Assembly: GCA_004193595.1 (NCBI GenBank)
Contig: RPGQ01000004.1
Span: 172,364-236,363 of the forward strand
Reading direction: 5' to 3'
DNA: 64,000 bases
Origin: Desulfobacteraceae bacterium Eth-SRB2
GTDB taxonomy: Bacteria; Desulfobacterota; Desulfobacteria; Desulfobacterales; UBA11574
Shown: piece after piece, positions 18,115 to 26,739 of the stretch
Numbering within the stretch: position 1 is the first letter of the stretch
Layout: each line of letters begins with the position of its first letter
Made by a program: the position numbers and the translations under genes
Notes under the pieces: generated by a model
The model's input: the letters and a program-made list of their open reading frames with translations, nothing else
Told to the model about the DNA's origin: nothing
Database searches by the model: none

Positions 18115-18246
18115 ATATCAATTATTTTTATGTCTCAGAATTTCTATCCACGGAAAAAAGTCATGGGTTATTAAAACAAAAGACCGCTTTTAACTCGGTT
18201 GTTTTAGAATAGAAGGGATCACTGCTTTTTTAAAAACAGTTTTGCA

Positions 18247-18456
18247 TTATATCGTCCATGACGAGGCAGAATGCTGTGCAATCGAAGGTGGTAGTGTATA
18301 ACTGTATTCTTCGGTATAATCTATTCCGCTTCCAACATTCCATTTTTCAGTGGATACATGAATATCCTGTATTGCTTTCAGTAACTTACAATTTTTGGCG
18401 CAATCCTCCTTAGGCAGATCTTTTCTGGGACAATTTTTACATGGAGAAGAAATCAT
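18247..18456 (-). CDS. Small CxxC protein, putative metal binding
   Basis: A 69-residue protein starting SPCKNCPRKDLPKEDCAKNC, that is two CxxC/CxxxC-like pairs, followed by KLLKAIQDIH and a Ser/Tyr-rich tail. The Cys array suggests a zinc or iron-sulfur site. The start is firm because AAAGGAGGCAAT lies directly before the ATG. It lies downstream of the second response regulator on the same strand, with a copy of the repeated upstream element 83 bases before its start. I recall similar short proteins from Desulfobacterota; no function is established. Confidence 0.75.
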   Translation of the reverse strand: MISSPCKNCPRKDLPKEDCAKNCKLLKAIQDIHVSTEKWNVGSGIDYTEEYSYTLPPSIAQHSASSWTI

Positions 18457-18538
18457 ATTGCCTCCTTTATCTTAGCGTATACATAAAATCAGGAGCCGAC
18501 CGATTTTTATTAATTATTATCAAGTTGGAATTGGCTTT

Positions 18539-18620
18539 GTCTATAGAGAGAAGGGCTCATTTTAATAGGCAAAGTTCCTGGGGAACGGGAACCTGTCCCG
18601 CAATAGCAGGATAAAAATTG
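18539..18620 (-). promoter_or_regulatory. Copy 3 of the five-copy upstream element
   Basis: It shares GTCTATAGAGAGAAGGGCTC, ATTTTAATAGG and a GGGAACCTGTCCC dyad with copies 1 and 2. It lies between the second response regulator and the small CxxC protein gene, in the same orientation as the other copies. Confidence 0.5.
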
Positions 18621-18625
18621 ATCCT

Positions 18626-19303
18626 TTATTCTTTCCAGAGGTCAACGTCGATCAGGCCGAGCTTTGCAGCATAGCGGATCAATTCAATGGTATTGTGAAG
18701 GCCGAGCTTGTTCATAATGTTGGCACGATGGTTTTCAACGGTCTTGGGGCTGATAAAAAGCTTTTCAGCAACTTTTTTGCTGGACAATCCCTCTGCCAGA
18801 AAGCGCATAACCTCCTGCTCACGTGGCGTTAACGTATTGTAATCGGCATCCGTGATTTTTGTCTCTTTTAAAGAAGATTTCATAAGATTTTCAACCACCG
18901 TATGTGAAACCGAGCTGTCAAGAAAATAATCGCCTTTTGCAACAGATTCAAGCCCCTGCACAAGCCTTTCCGAGGCAGACTCTTTGACCACATATCCGGT
19001 CGCTCCGGCCTGAAATGCCTCGGCAATATAATCAATTTTAGAATGCATGCTGACAATCAAAATGCGTGTTGTGGAAAAAAGAGTTCGTATTTCCCTGGTC
19101 AATTGAATGCCGCTTCGATCCGGCAAGGATATGTCCACTATGATCATATCCGGTTTGAGTTTTTTTGTCATTTGAAGCCCTTCTCGTCCATTTCCGGCTT
19201 CACCGACCACCTCAAAACGAGAATTGCGCTCTATAATGGCCTTAAGCCCTTCCCTGAAAAGAGGGTGGTCATCAATAATCAATATGCTCTTCTTTTCGGG
19301 CAC
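18626..19303 (-). CDS. NarL/FixJ-family response regulator, paralogue of 138-815
   Basis: Receiver plus LuxR-type helix-turn-helix, 225 residues. It shares most positions with the first regulator of the window, including ILIIDDHPLFREGLKAII, the phospho-Asp near 57 (IIVDISLPDRSG), GYVVKESASERL and ISPKTVENHRANI. The start is GTG at 19303, supported by AAGGAG seven bases upstream; the longer frame to 19330 only reads back into the kinase gene. It overlaps the kinase by 32 bases, so they are co-expressed. The near-identical recognition helix region implies that both regulators may bind related sites, and a copy of the repeated element follows both genes. Confidence 0.93.
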   Translation of the reverse strand: MPEKKSILIIDDHPLFREGLKAIIERNSRFEVVGEAGNGREGLQMTKKLKPDMIIVDISLPDRSGIQLTREIRTLFSTTRILIVSMHSKIDYIAEAFQAGATGYVVKESASERLVQGLESVAKGDYFLDSSVSHTVVENLMKSSLKETKITDADYNTLTPREQEVMRFLAEGLSSKKVAEKLFISPKTVENHRANIMNKLGLHNTIELIRYAAKLGLIDVDLWKE

Positions 19304-20429
19304 AATTTTTCTCCTTATAGGGAACTTCAATAAATATTTTTGTTCCTTCCGTTGGGCGAGATTGAATCTTCATTTTCCCGTTTAAAAGGCCGACCCTTTC
19401 CTCCATACTTCGAAGTCCCATCCGCTTCTCCTTGATAGCCGATACCATCCGGTCATTGATATCAAATCCTTTCCCATCATCCTCAATGCGCAGGATGATG
19501 TATGGAAAAGAAGCGACCATTTTGAGGGTTACACTGTTGGCATGGGCATGCTTTTTGATATTCCATAGAGCTTCCTGTATCAGGCGGTACAAGTTGATTT
19601 TCGTGTCAAAAGGAATGGTTAGATCATCCATGCCGGCAGCGAAAAAATCAATGTTTATCTTATTTTTCTCGGCAAATTCTTCACAATATTGATAAGCCGT
19701 TCGAACCAATCCCAATTGGTCCAGCCCGGGAGGGTGTATATCATAAGCAAAATTTCTGACAGCCGATATCGATCTTTTGAGTATTTTTGACAATTCCGAA
19801 ATTTTTTGCCTTATCCCAATGTGTATGGATGGATAATTATCAAAAAGCGTTTCACAGCCGATTTTCAGCAGGGAAAGGTCTTGTGCCACGCTGTCATGCA
19901 GATAACGGGAAATTCGCTGGCGCTCATTTTCCTGGGCCTTCATCAGTTGTTGAGTGAGGGTGCGAACATGTTCTTCCGCCCGTTTTCGCTTGGTGATATT
20001 CACTATATTTGCCATTATAGCAGGCTTTCCCCTATATTCGATGGCTGCTACAATCATTTCGCACCAAATGGTTCCCCCATCTTTTTTAAGCCTTTGAACC
20101 TCATAATTATACGGAACAAATTCACCCTTCAATCTTTTGGACACTCTTTCTGCTATAATCTCCCTGTAATCAGGATGAATCAGCGCCTTATATTCCGTTC
20201 CCAGTAATTCTTCTGGTGTATAACCATGTACCTTGGCGAATCTATCATTAACAAATACAAACCTTCCATCCTGGTGAATGAAAATACCGGTAAGGGAGTT
20301 CGTTGTAAGTGTTTTATACTTTTCCTCACTCCTCCTCAGCTCTTTCTCCACCTGTTTGCATCCGATGGCTTCTTTTTCTAACTTTTTTACCCGTTGTTCC
20401 AATTCGTCATAGGTTGGCTTTTTGGGCAT
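19272..20429 (-). CDS. PAS sensor histidine kinase (HisKA_3), paralogue of the first kinase
   Basis: A 385-residue soluble kinase. The N-terminus (MPKKPTYDELEQRVKKLEKE) is a short coiled coil that I recall from many Desulfobacterota sensor kinases. One PAS/PAC module (about 35-150) ends at NITKRKRAEE. The HisKA_3 box has the probable phospho-His at 178 (RYLHDSVAQDL). The HATPase domain shows EALWNIKKHAHAN, EDDGKGFD and GLRSMEERV. Its catalytic half resembles that of the kinase at 805-2670, which has two more PAS modules. It lies directly upstream of its regulator. Signal unknown; no membrane segment. Confidence 0.92.
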   Translation of the reverse strand: MPKKPTYDELEQRVKKLEKEAIGCKQVEKELRRSEEKYKTLTTNSLTGIFIHQDGRFVFVNDRFAKVHGYTPEELLGTEYKALIHPDYREIIAERVSKRLKGEFVPYNYEVQRLKKDGGTIWCEMIVAAIEYRGKPAIMANIVNITKRKRAEEHVRTLTQQLMKAQENERQRISRYLHDSVAQDLSLLKIGCETLFDNYPSIHIGIRQKISELSKILKRSISAVRNFAYDIHPPGLDQLGLVRTAYQYCEEFAEKNKINIDFFAAGMDDLTIPFDTKINLYRLIQEALWNIKKHAHANSVTLKMVASFPYIILRIEDDGKGFDINDRMVSAIKEKRMGLRSMEERVGLLNGKMKIQSRPTEGTKIFIEVPYKEKNCARKEEHIDY

Positions 20430-20606
20430 TTAAATATACTCCTGATTCCAAGTTAGTTCGCTTGCCCCGCCTGCCATTACAAACTCGCCAGCCAACCAAG
20501 TCCGCCCGGCATAGGTCTTAATCGCAACGGCCGGCGGCCGGGCAGGGCAAGGACGATTTCCAAATTTATCAAAAAATTATTGTCATGGAGGGAGTATCGC
20601 GATAAA
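20430..20606. other. Intergenic spacer with imperfect inverted repeat
   Basis: CTTGCCCCGCCTGCC near 20461 and GGGCAGGGCAAGG near 20540 could pair. No gene is seen. It separates dodecin from the kinase gene on the same strand. Confidence 0.35.
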
Positions 20607-20819
20607 TCAGGAACCTTCGTATTTAAAAGAAATTGAAACTCTGGCACGATAGGATATGACCTTACCATCATTAATCGTCATATCCAGTTTTGTGATTTCC
20701 GCAACTCTTAAATCACGTAGACTTTTAGTTGCTCTTGCTACTGCATTTTCCGCAGCTTTCTCCCAGGAAGTATCACTTGTTCCCACCAATTCTATGATTT
20801 TGTAAACACTGCCACTCAT
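20607..20819 (-). CDS. Dodecin
   Basis: A 70-residue dodecin, a small flavin-binding protein that assembles into a hollow dodecamer and stores or protects flavin. The sequence follows the family throughout: an N-terminal strand SVYKIIELVGTS, the helix starting at SWEKAAENAVARA, then LRVAEITKLDMTI and the C-terminal strand ISYRARVSISFKYE. The length is typical. The start is preceded by AAGGAGGCAGAC. It is monocistronic on the minus strand, about 280 bases downstream of a copy of the repeated upstream element. A flavin-storage role fits a flavoprotein-rich anaerobe. Confidence 0.93.
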   Translation of the reverse strand: MSGSVYKIIELVGTSDTSWEKAAENAVARATKSLRDLRVAEITKLDMTINDGKVISYRARVSISFKYEGS

Positions 20820-21097
20820 GTCTGCCTCCTTCCATTCAATTTAATGTTAATAGCCGAATAGCCTATCTGGATAACACAGAGAAACAAAGCATAAGTTAAG
20901 AGACAATATTAAAAATTTAATGTGCATGGTTTTAAACGTTAAATTGTTGATTTAAAATGTATTGGAATGAGTTCGAAGGGAAGGCAATTAAAAGAGTGGT
21001 TCTTCGTTATTGAAGAACCACCCCACACAAGCGCAAAAATATAGCCTCCCACGCTTTTAAAATGTTTTTAGATAGTATAAAATGTTACGCAAACTAT

Positions 21098-21170
21098 GTC
21101 CATAAGAGAAAAGGTTCATTTTTATAGGGAAAAATCCCGATCTCCGGGTAATTCTCCCAGGCACTATCAC
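21098..21170 (-). promoter_or_regulatory. Copy 4 of the five-copy upstream element
   Basis: It shares GTCCATAAGAGAAAAGGTTC, ATTTTTATAGGG, AAAAATCCC and a second GGGTAATTCTCCC dyad with the other copies, closest to copy 5. It lies about 280 bases upstream of dodecin on the minus strand and just upstream of the plus-strand phaE promoter. Confidence 0.45.
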
Positions 21171-21205
21171 AAATGATTTCAAGCCTTTATTTTAATGTTT
21201 TTTTG

Positions 21206-21233
21206 TTGACACTTCCTGTTGTAAGGGTAGAAT
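21206..21233 (+). promoter_or_regulatory. Sigma-70 type promoter for phaEC
   Basis: TTGACA (21206-21211), a 16-base spacer and TAGAAT (21228-21233) match the sigma-70 consensus at 6/6 and 5/6. Predicted transcription would start near 21240, leaving a leader of roughly 30 bases before the phaE start. Confidence 0.6.
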
Positions 21234-21273
21234 AGAGTAGAAAGAATTTTTGTTTAATAAAATGAGGTGGATG

Positions 21274-22155
21274 ATGACGGATAAATCACAGGAAAAGACA
21301 GGGCCGGAAACTTTTTTTGCGGACTGGATGAAGATGACCACGGAATTATGGGACCCGATGGCTTGGATGTGGAGCGCTTTCCATAAGACAACCGGTATGA
21401 CACCGGATTCAATAAAATATGGAAAAAAGCCACAGATGCAGGAATCATGGGATAGCGCCCAAAAAACCTGGCAAGCATTTTCACAGGTTATGAGTGAACC
21501 GGAAACCATGGAAACCCTCTTGAAAGGAGCCGGTATGCTGCCCGAAATTTTCTTGAAAACAGCACAAACCGGTTCGAAAACTTTTGTGAATTTTCAGAAG
21601 CAGTGGATGGAACGTACCGGTAAGTTACAGGAATCCGCCAAAACCTATAACCTAGAAGAAGATGCATTCAAGGCATGGACCCAACTATACGAACAAGAAT
21701 TCAGAAAGTTTTTTAAAATTCCTCAATTGGGACTGACTCGATTTTATCAGGAAAAAATGATCCGGTCGATGGATAAATTTAACATTTATCAGGCCGCAGT
21801 CACTGAATTTTCTCGTCTTTTATTACTGCCCATGGAAAAATCTTTCCAGGTCTTGCAGGAAAAACTGACGGAATTAGCGGATAAGGGAGACCTTCCTGAA
21901 GATTCAAAAAAATATTACCAGATATGGATAAAAATACTGGAAGGCCATTACATGATTTTGTTCCAATCGTCTGAATACACACAGGCGCTGAACAAGACTC
22001 TTAATGCAATGTCGGAATTTTCGGCAGTGAAAAAAGAGATTCTCCAGGATTTTCTGAATATGCTTCCTGTTCCCACCCATAAAGAGATGGATGAACTATA
22101 TAAGGAAATTTACCTTTTAAAAAAGCGAATAAAAGAACTTGAAAAGAAAAAATGA
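21274..22155 (+). CDS. phaE: Class III PHA synthase subunit PhaE
   Basis: PhaE is the non-catalytic partner of class III polyhydroxyalkanoate synthase. The protein is almost entirely helical and rich in Trp, Met and Lys (TTELWDPMAWMWSAF, TWQAFSQVMSEPE). It ends in the family's C-terminal signature NMLPVPTHKEMDELYKEIYL plus a basic coiled coil (KKRIKELEKKK). The start is set at the ATG at 21274, six bases after GAGG; in-frame ATGs at 21262 and 21271 and a TTG at 21250 exist but are poorly placed. The gene is 16 bases upstream of phaC on one transcript from the promoter at 21206-21233. Confidence 0.88.
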   Translation: MTDKSQEKTGPETFFADWMKMTTELWDPMAWMWSAFHKTTGMTPDSIKYGKKPQMQESWDSAQKTWQAFSQVMSEPETMETLLKGAGMLPEIFLKTAQTGSKTFVNFQKQWMERTGKLQESAKTYNLEEDAFKAWTQLYEQEFRKFFKIPQLGLTRFYQEKMIRSMDKFNIYQAAVTEFSRLLLLPMEKSFQVLQEKLTELADKGDLPEDSKKYYQIWIKILEGHYMILFQSSEYTQALNKTLNAMSEFSAVKKEILQDFLNMLPVPTHKEMDELYKEIYLLKKRIKELEKKK

Positions 22156-22171
22156 AATGGGGGGTAATTTT

Positions 22172-23317
22172 ATGACTCAACCCAAAATAGCCGTTGATCT
22201 GATTCTTTCAAAGCTGGCCGAGGATGCGGAAAAGGCCCGGACGCGTGCTGAAAAGGCCTCGGAAGTATTGCTCGGGCCTCTTGAAACAGAAATTGCCACC
22301 ACGCCTTGCGATGTTGTTTATGAAGAAGACCGGGTAAAACTCAAGCATTATAAGCCGGCAACCAAAATTCAGCTTAATAGACCGCTTCTCTTAGTTTATG
22401 CCCTGATCAATCGGGAAACAATGCTTGACCTCCAGCCGGGTAAGAGCGTTGTGCAAAATTTTTTGCAGGAAGGAATTGACCTTTATATGATCGACTGGGG
22501 CTACCCCACTCGCAAAGACAGGTATCTCACAATCGATGATCATGTTAACGGGTATATAGACAACGCTGTCGATTTTATCCTCAAAAAACACAATCTGGAC
22601 AAGATCAACCTGATGGGAATCTGCATGGGCGGCACCTTTTGTGTCATTTATTCGGCTCTTCATCCTGAAAAGGTTCAAAACCTGGTTTTAACGGTCACTC
22701 CGACCCATTTCGATACGAATAAGGGGCTTTTGCATATCTGGATGAGGGATATGGATGTAGATCAGATTGTGGATACCTATGGCAATATCCCCGGAGATAT
22801 AATGAATTTAGCGTTTTTGCTCCTTAATCCCGCCCGGCTGATGATCGACAAATACGTAGGGTTTTTAGAAAACATGGACAATAAAAAATTCGTGGAAAAT
22901 TTTGTCCGCATGGAAAAATGGATCTTTGACAGCCCGGATGTGCCGGGGGAGACATTCCGCCAATTTGTCCGGGATTGTTACCAAAAGAACCTGCTCATCC
23001 GGAACAAGATGGAAGTTGGCGGGCACCGTGTGGATCTCAAGAAAATCACCATGCCCCTTTTGAACTATTACGGCAAATACGACCATCTTGTACCCCCTGA
23101 GGCTTGTGAACCCCTTATAAGTAAAGTGGGCAGCAAAGATGCCGAGAACGTTTGTCTTGATACGGGCCATATCGGTATTTACGTAAGTTCCAAGTGTCAA
23201 AAAGAATTTGTACCCAGGATCGCCCAATGGCTAAAGCAAAGGACGGCGGATAAAAAGAAGCTCAAAATAAAAAAGACATCTCGGAAAAAAAGTGTTACAA
23301 TAAAGACGGCGACCTAG
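22172..23317 (+). CDS. phaC: Class III PHA synthase catalytic subunit PhaC
   Basis: Alpha/beta-hydrolase that polymerises hydroxyacyl-CoA into PHA. The lipase-like box GICMGG places the nucleophile at Cys151; Asp304 (YGKYDHLVPPEA) and His333 (DTGHIGIYVS) complete the triad. About 380 residues is normal for class III, shorter than class I/II enzymes. The start at 22172 is chosen because GGGGGG lies eight bases before it; a TTG at 22139 overlaps phaE and adds no conserved sequence. The C-terminus is Lys-rich (KKKLKIKKTSRKK). It acts with PhaE on the surface of the PHA granule. The monomer would be supplied by the thiolase and reductase genes downstream. Confidence 0.94.
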   Translation: MTQPKIAVDLILSKLAEDAEKARTRAEKASEVLLGPLETEIATTPCDVVYEEDRVKLKHYKPATKIQLNRPLLLVYALINRETMLDLQPGKSVVQNFLQEGIDLYMIDWGYPTRKDRYLTIDDHVNGYIDNAVDFILKKHNLDKINLMGICMGGTFCVIYSALHPEKVQNLVLTVTPTHFDTNKGLLHIWMRDMDVDQIVDTYGNIPGDIMNLAFLLLNPARLMIDKYVGFLENMDNKKFVENFVRMEKWIFDSPDVPGETFRQFVRDCYQKNLLIRNKMEVGGHRVDLKKITMPLLNYYGKYDHLVPPEACEPLISKVGSKDAENVCLDTGHIGIYVSSKCQKEFVPRIAQWLKQRTADKKKLKIKKTSRKKSVTIKTAT

Positions 23318-23377
23318 ACTAAATCAGCATTGAAAACTACAAAGAATAAATAAGGAATTTTCAATACATTGAATTTA

Positions 23378-23410
23378 GGGCTTCGCTCCAATTGGAATGC
23401 TGGAATATTA
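23378..23410. repeat. GGGCTTCGCTCCAATTGGAATG repeat
   Basis: GGGCTTCGCTCCAATTGGAATGCTGGAATATT is the reverse complement of the right arm of the hairpin repeat at 34265-34412 (CATTCCAATTGGGGCGAAGCC). It is a dispersed intergenic repeat, here between phaC and the first GNAT gene. Confidence 0.5.
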
Positions 23411-23436
23411 AGAAATTATGAAATCGAGGAGAGAAT

Positions 23437-23991
23437 ATGCTGGAAGAATACCCCAAAGAGATCACCTTGCAGGACGGTTTTATTTGTATCCTGAGGCCAA
23501 TGACCAGGGACGATCAAGATGCGCTTTACCGATTTTTCATTTCTCTTCCTGAAGAGGACAGAAGATATTTGAGAAACGATGCAACGAACAGAATTCTCAT
23601 CGAAAAATGGTGCCGTGAGCTAAACTACAATAAGGTTTTGCCCATACTGGCAGAACACGAAAACAGGATACTTGCAAACGCAACCCTTCACAGGGAGACA
23701 TTTGGGTGGGGTCAGCATATCGGCGAAATCAGGATCACCGTTGCTGAAGATTTTCAACAGCGTGGTATGGGCTCTCTTCTCTTAGAAGAGCTCTCAAAAC
23801 TGGCTTTTGAGTACAACCTGGAGAAACTCAGTGCAAAAGTTATTGCCTCCCAGACCTATGTGACCAGGGCTTTTGAAAAAAATGCTTTTGTCCGGGAAGC
23901 AACATTGAAAGACTTTGTGAAAATACTCTATGATAAAAACTATGAAGACATTGCCGTTCTTGTTAAGGATTTAAACCAAACGTCAGTATAG
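23437..23991 (+). CDS. GNAT-family acetyltransferase (first of a pair)
   Basis: A 184-residue N-acetyltransferase-fold protein. The acetyl-CoA loop is seen as VAEDFQQRGMGSLLLEEL (motif A, QxxGxG/A), with a following helix and EKNAFVREATLKD as motif B. The start follows GAGGAGAGAAT. It is paralogous to the protein at 25263-25814: both begin with a pattern of polar residues plus Tyr-Pro, share LPEEDR/LPPEDR, IRIT and LKDFVK. The two genes flank the thiolase, which suggests a linked role in this PHA/acyl-CoA locus, but the acceptor substrate cannot be told from sequence. Confidence 0.85.
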   Translation: MLEEYPKEITLQDGFICILRPMTRDDQDALYRFFISLPEEDRRYLRNDATNRILIEKWCRELNYNKVLPILAEHENRILANATLHRETFGWGQHIGEIRITVAEDFQQRGMGSLLLEELSKLAFEYNLEKLSAKVIASQTYVTRAFEKNAFVREATLKDFVKILYDKNYEDIAVLVKDLNQTSV

Positions 23992-24012
23992 GTTATAGAT
24001 AAAGGAGATGTT

Positions 24013-25206
24013 ATGCGTGAAGTGGTGATAGCGAGCGCTGTTCGCACGGCCGTGGGTTCGTTTGGGGGTAGGTTGAAAGATGTAACTGCTGTTGAGTTGG
24101 GAAGCATTGTCATAAAGGAAGCCCTGGCCAGAGCCAAGATTCGACCGGAAAAGATTGATGAAGTGATCATGGGTAATGTCCTTCAGGCCGGGTTGGGTCA
24201 AAATCCGGCTCGTCAGGCTGCTAAGAGGGCGGGAATAAGCCAGTACATCCCTTCGACCACGGTTAACAAGGTTTGCGGATCGGGTATGAAAACAGTAATC
24301 ATGGCTGCCCAGGCCATAAAATCCGAGGATGCGGATATTATTGTTGCAGGGGGCATGGAAAACATGAGCGAGGCACCTTTCGTACTGCCCCACAGCAGAT
24401 GGGGTCATAGAATGGGCCATGACCAGGTCATTGATGTCATGATCCAGGACGGGCTGTGGTGCTCTTTTGGGGATACCCATATGGGGATTACCGCTGAAAA
24501 CATTGCGGAAAAGTTCGGAATTACCAGGGAAGAACAGGACGAGTTTGCCGCAATAAGCCAGCAAAAAGCGGAGGCGGCTATTAAGAGTGGCCGTTTTAAG
24601 GATGAAATCATCCCGGTTCAAGTCCCCCAAAGAAGAGGAGATCCAATTATTTTCGATACCGATGAATTTCCCAGATTCGGCACTACCGTAGAGAAGTTGA
24701 GCAAACTTAAGCCGGCTTTCCGCAAAAACGGAACCACCACTGCGGGAAACAGCTCCGGGATAAACGACGGCGCTGCGGCTCTTATAATTATGAGCGCTGA
24801 CAAAGCTTTTAAAATGGGGATAAGGCCAATGGCCAAAATTATAGGGTATGATTATCAAGGGTGCGAACCTGAACTCATGGGCACCGGCCCTATTTATGCG
24901 GTGCGAAGCGCCATTAATAAGGTAAGGGAGAAACTGGGCAAGGAAATCAATCTTGTTGAACTTAACGAGGCCTTTGCCGCCCAGTCTATCGCATGCCTGA
25001 AAGACTTGAATCTGGACCCGAAAATTGTCAACGTTAACGGCGGTGCCATTGCCATGGGGCACCCCATCGGATGCAGCGGTGCCAGGGTATTAACAACCTT
25101 ACTCTATGAAATGGAAAAGCGAGATGCCAAAGTAGGATTAGCCGCTCTTTGCATAGGCGGCGGAATGGGAATTGCCACTATCGTTGAGCGGGAATGGTAC
25201 TATTGA
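24013..25206 (+). CDS. phaA: Acetyl-CoA C-acetyltransferase (thiolase II)
   Basis: A 397-residue biosynthetic-type thiolase that condenses two acetyl-CoA to acetoacetyl-CoA. The nucleophile is Cys88 (NKVCGSGMK), the HGNH-equivalent is NEAFAAQS, and the catalytic His and second Cys lie in [17 protein letters not shown] and LCIGGGMG. The length is typical. AAAGGAGATGTT precedes the ATG. In this setting it is best read as PhaA, providing acetoacetyl-CoA for the reductase and PHA synthase; an AtoB-type role in fatty-acid or butyrate metabolism cannot be excluded. It is flanked on both sides by related GNAT genes, with 21- and 56-base spacers. Confidence 0.93.
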   Translation: MREVVIASAVRTAVGSFGGRLKDVTAVELGSIVIKEALARAKIRPEKIDEVIMGNVLQAGLGQNPARQAAKRAGISQYIPSTTVNKVCGSGMKTVIMAAQAIKSEDADIIVAGGMENMSEAPFVLPHSRWGHRMGHDQVIDVMIQDGLWCSFGDTHMGITAENIAEKFGITREEQDEFAAISQQKAEAAIKSGRFKDEIIPVQVPQRRGDPIIFDTDEFPRFGTTVEKLSKLKPAFRKNGTTTAGNSSGINDGAAALIIMSADKAFKMGIRPMAKIIGYDYQGCEPELMGTGPIYAVRSAINKVREKLGKEINLVELNEAFAAQSIACLKDLNLDPKIVNVNGGAIAMGHPIGCSGARVLTTLLYEMEKRDAKVGLAALCIGGGMGIATIVEREWYY

Positions 25207-25262
25207 ATTCTATAGCGCGATCATTACTCCTGATTTCAGGGACAGAAAGGGGGCAATAGCAT

Positions 25263-25814
25263 ATGATCCTTTATCAATATCCTAAACCAGAAAATCTAAA
25301 AGATGGAAGGCAGATTACGATCAGGCCTCTCAGAAAAGAAGACGAGAAAATTCTGCATGAGTATTTCTTGAGGCTTCCCCCAGAAGATCGGATGTGCCTC
25401 AGAGACGATGTTACCGATCCCAAAGTTATTGAAAACTGGATCTGCGACCTTAATTACGATGTTGTACTTCCACTTGTCGCTCTGGATGTTGACCATATAG
25501 TGGCCAACGGCACCTTGCAATTCGATCCCGTGGGCTGGACCAAACACCAGGGAGAAATCCGAATCACCTGCGATCCGGAGTACAGAAAAAAGGGGCTGGC
25601 AACGATTCTCATCGAAAATTTGATGCAGATCGCCGCCGATTTTGGTTTGGAACAACTCACAGCCGAGTTAGCTCCGGCCCTGGATGAAGCTTATTTCCTG
25701 TTTGAAAAACTGGGGTTCCAGGAGGCTGCCGTTCTCAAAGATTTTATCAAGGATCTTAAGGAAAATTATCAGGACCTGGTCTTGATGGTCAAGAACATCT
25801 CGCTAACGGATTGA
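25263..25814 (+). CDS. GNAT-family acetyltransferase (second of a pair)
   Basis: A 183-residue paralogue of the GNAT at 23437-23991. Motif A is ITCDPEYRKKGLATILIENL and the C-terminal half reads LFEKLGFQEAAVLKDFIKDL. AAAGGGGGCAATAGC lies upstream of the ATG. It closes the plus-strand PHA gene run and converges with the minus-strand reductase gene. The pair looks like an old tandem duplication with the thiolase gene between, or two insertions of one module. Substrate unknown. Confidence 0.85.
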   Translation: MILYQYPKPENLKDGRQITIRPLRKEDEKILHEYFLRLPPEDRMCLRDDVTDPKVIENWICDLNYDVVLPLVALDVDHIVANGTLQFDPVGWTKHQGEIRITCDPEYRKKGLATILIENLMQIAADFGLEQLTAELAPALDEAYFLFEKLGFQEAAVLKDFIKDLKENYQDLVLMVKNISLTD

Positions 25815-25816
25815 TA

Positions 25817-25880
25817 ATTGAATATTGACAATTGAATATTTAAGGCAGTCGTTTCGCTCCGTCATTTTGATATTGATGAT
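25817..25880. repeat. Interspersed repeat related to 9691-9790
   Basis: TTGAATATTGACAATTGAAT, TATTTAAGGCAGTCG, CGCTCC, GTCATTTTGATATTGATGAT matches the block in the glgP-glgA spacer but lacks its internal hairpin. It lies between two convergent genes. Confidence 0.55.
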
Positions 25881-25927
25881 TAAGTCACACCAGGGTAATC
25901 TTCAATCGAAAATATTCAATTATTCGC

Positions 25928-26722
25928 CTATCCCTTGGATCCCAGACGCAGTCCGCCGTGGATATAAAAAACATCTCCGGCCAGTGCCTCATTGCGATAG
26001 ATATCTCCAACAAAAGCAGCAACTTCCTCCGGCTCAACCAGACGTCCGATGGGCACCTGTTCTATAATCTTATCCAGGATTTTCTGATTCATTCCTTTTA
26101 CCATGGGCGTTCCCACATACCCCGGTGCAATGGCCACGCAACGGATCTTGTCCGCCAGACCGCGCCGGAAAAACTCGGCTGTGATCACTTTTGGCATAAC
26201 CGACATCGCAGCCTTACTGGAGGAATAATTGATCTGGCCTGCCGTTCCCAGAGAACCGGTGGAAGATACCAGACAGATCAACCCCTTGCAGTTATGATTG
26301 ATCATGCGTTCAACGCATTCCCGCACGGTTAAAAACACACCGGTCAGGTTGATATCAATAACCGTTTGAAATTGCTCCAGGGACATTTTTCCTTTAACTT
26401 TTCCGGTTTTTCTGTCCGTGGACAGCATCAGTCCATCTTTAATAATCCCGGCAAAAGGGGCAACCAGATTGATCTGACCAAACGTTTCAATTGCGGTATC
26501 AGCCAGTTTGGCACAATCATCTTCATTGGTAACATTACAGACCACTGAAGTGACTTCACCATTTAAAGCTTTAATTTCCGCCTCGGCCTGCTCCAGAAAT
26601 TTTTCTGCCACATCCGCGATAACCACCTTGCCGCCGTTTTGTACCCAGTATTTGGCCACTATCAGACCGATGCCGCCGCCGCCACCGGTAATAACCGCAA
26701 CTGATTCCTTAATGTTCAGCAT
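25928..26722 (-). CDS. SDR-family oxidoreductase, probable acetoacetyl-CoA reductase (PhaB-like)
   Basis: A 264-residue short-chain dehydrogenase. The nucleotide motif is TGGGGGIG (residues 12-19), followed by an acidic Asp37 after strand 2 (VVIADV), which favours NAD(H). The catalytic set is Ser153/154 (LVSSTGS), Tyr166 and Lys170 (YSSSK). There is a short insertion (LSTDRKTGKVKGK) before helix 4. In this PHA cluster the reduction of acetoacetyl-CoA to 3-hydroxybutyryl-CoA is the expected role, but SDR specificity is not readable from sequence. It is the last gene of a minus-strand run of PHA genes, 17 bases after the PhaE-like gene. Confidence 0.8.
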   Translation of the reverse strand: MLNIKESVAVITGGGGGIGLIVAKYWVQNGGKVVIADVAEKFLEQAEAEIKALNGEVTSVVCNVTNEDDCAKLADTAIETFGQINLVAPFAGIIKDGLMLSTDRKTGKVKGKMSLEQFQTVIDINLTGVFLTVRECVERMINHNCKGLICLVSSTGSLGTAGQINYSSSKAAMSVMPKVITAEFFRRGLADKIRCVAIAPGYVGTPMVKGMNQKILDKIIEQVPIGRLVEPEEVAAFVGDIYRNEALAGDVFYIHGGLRLGSKG

Positions 26723-26739
26723 ATTTTCCCTCTCTTTTA

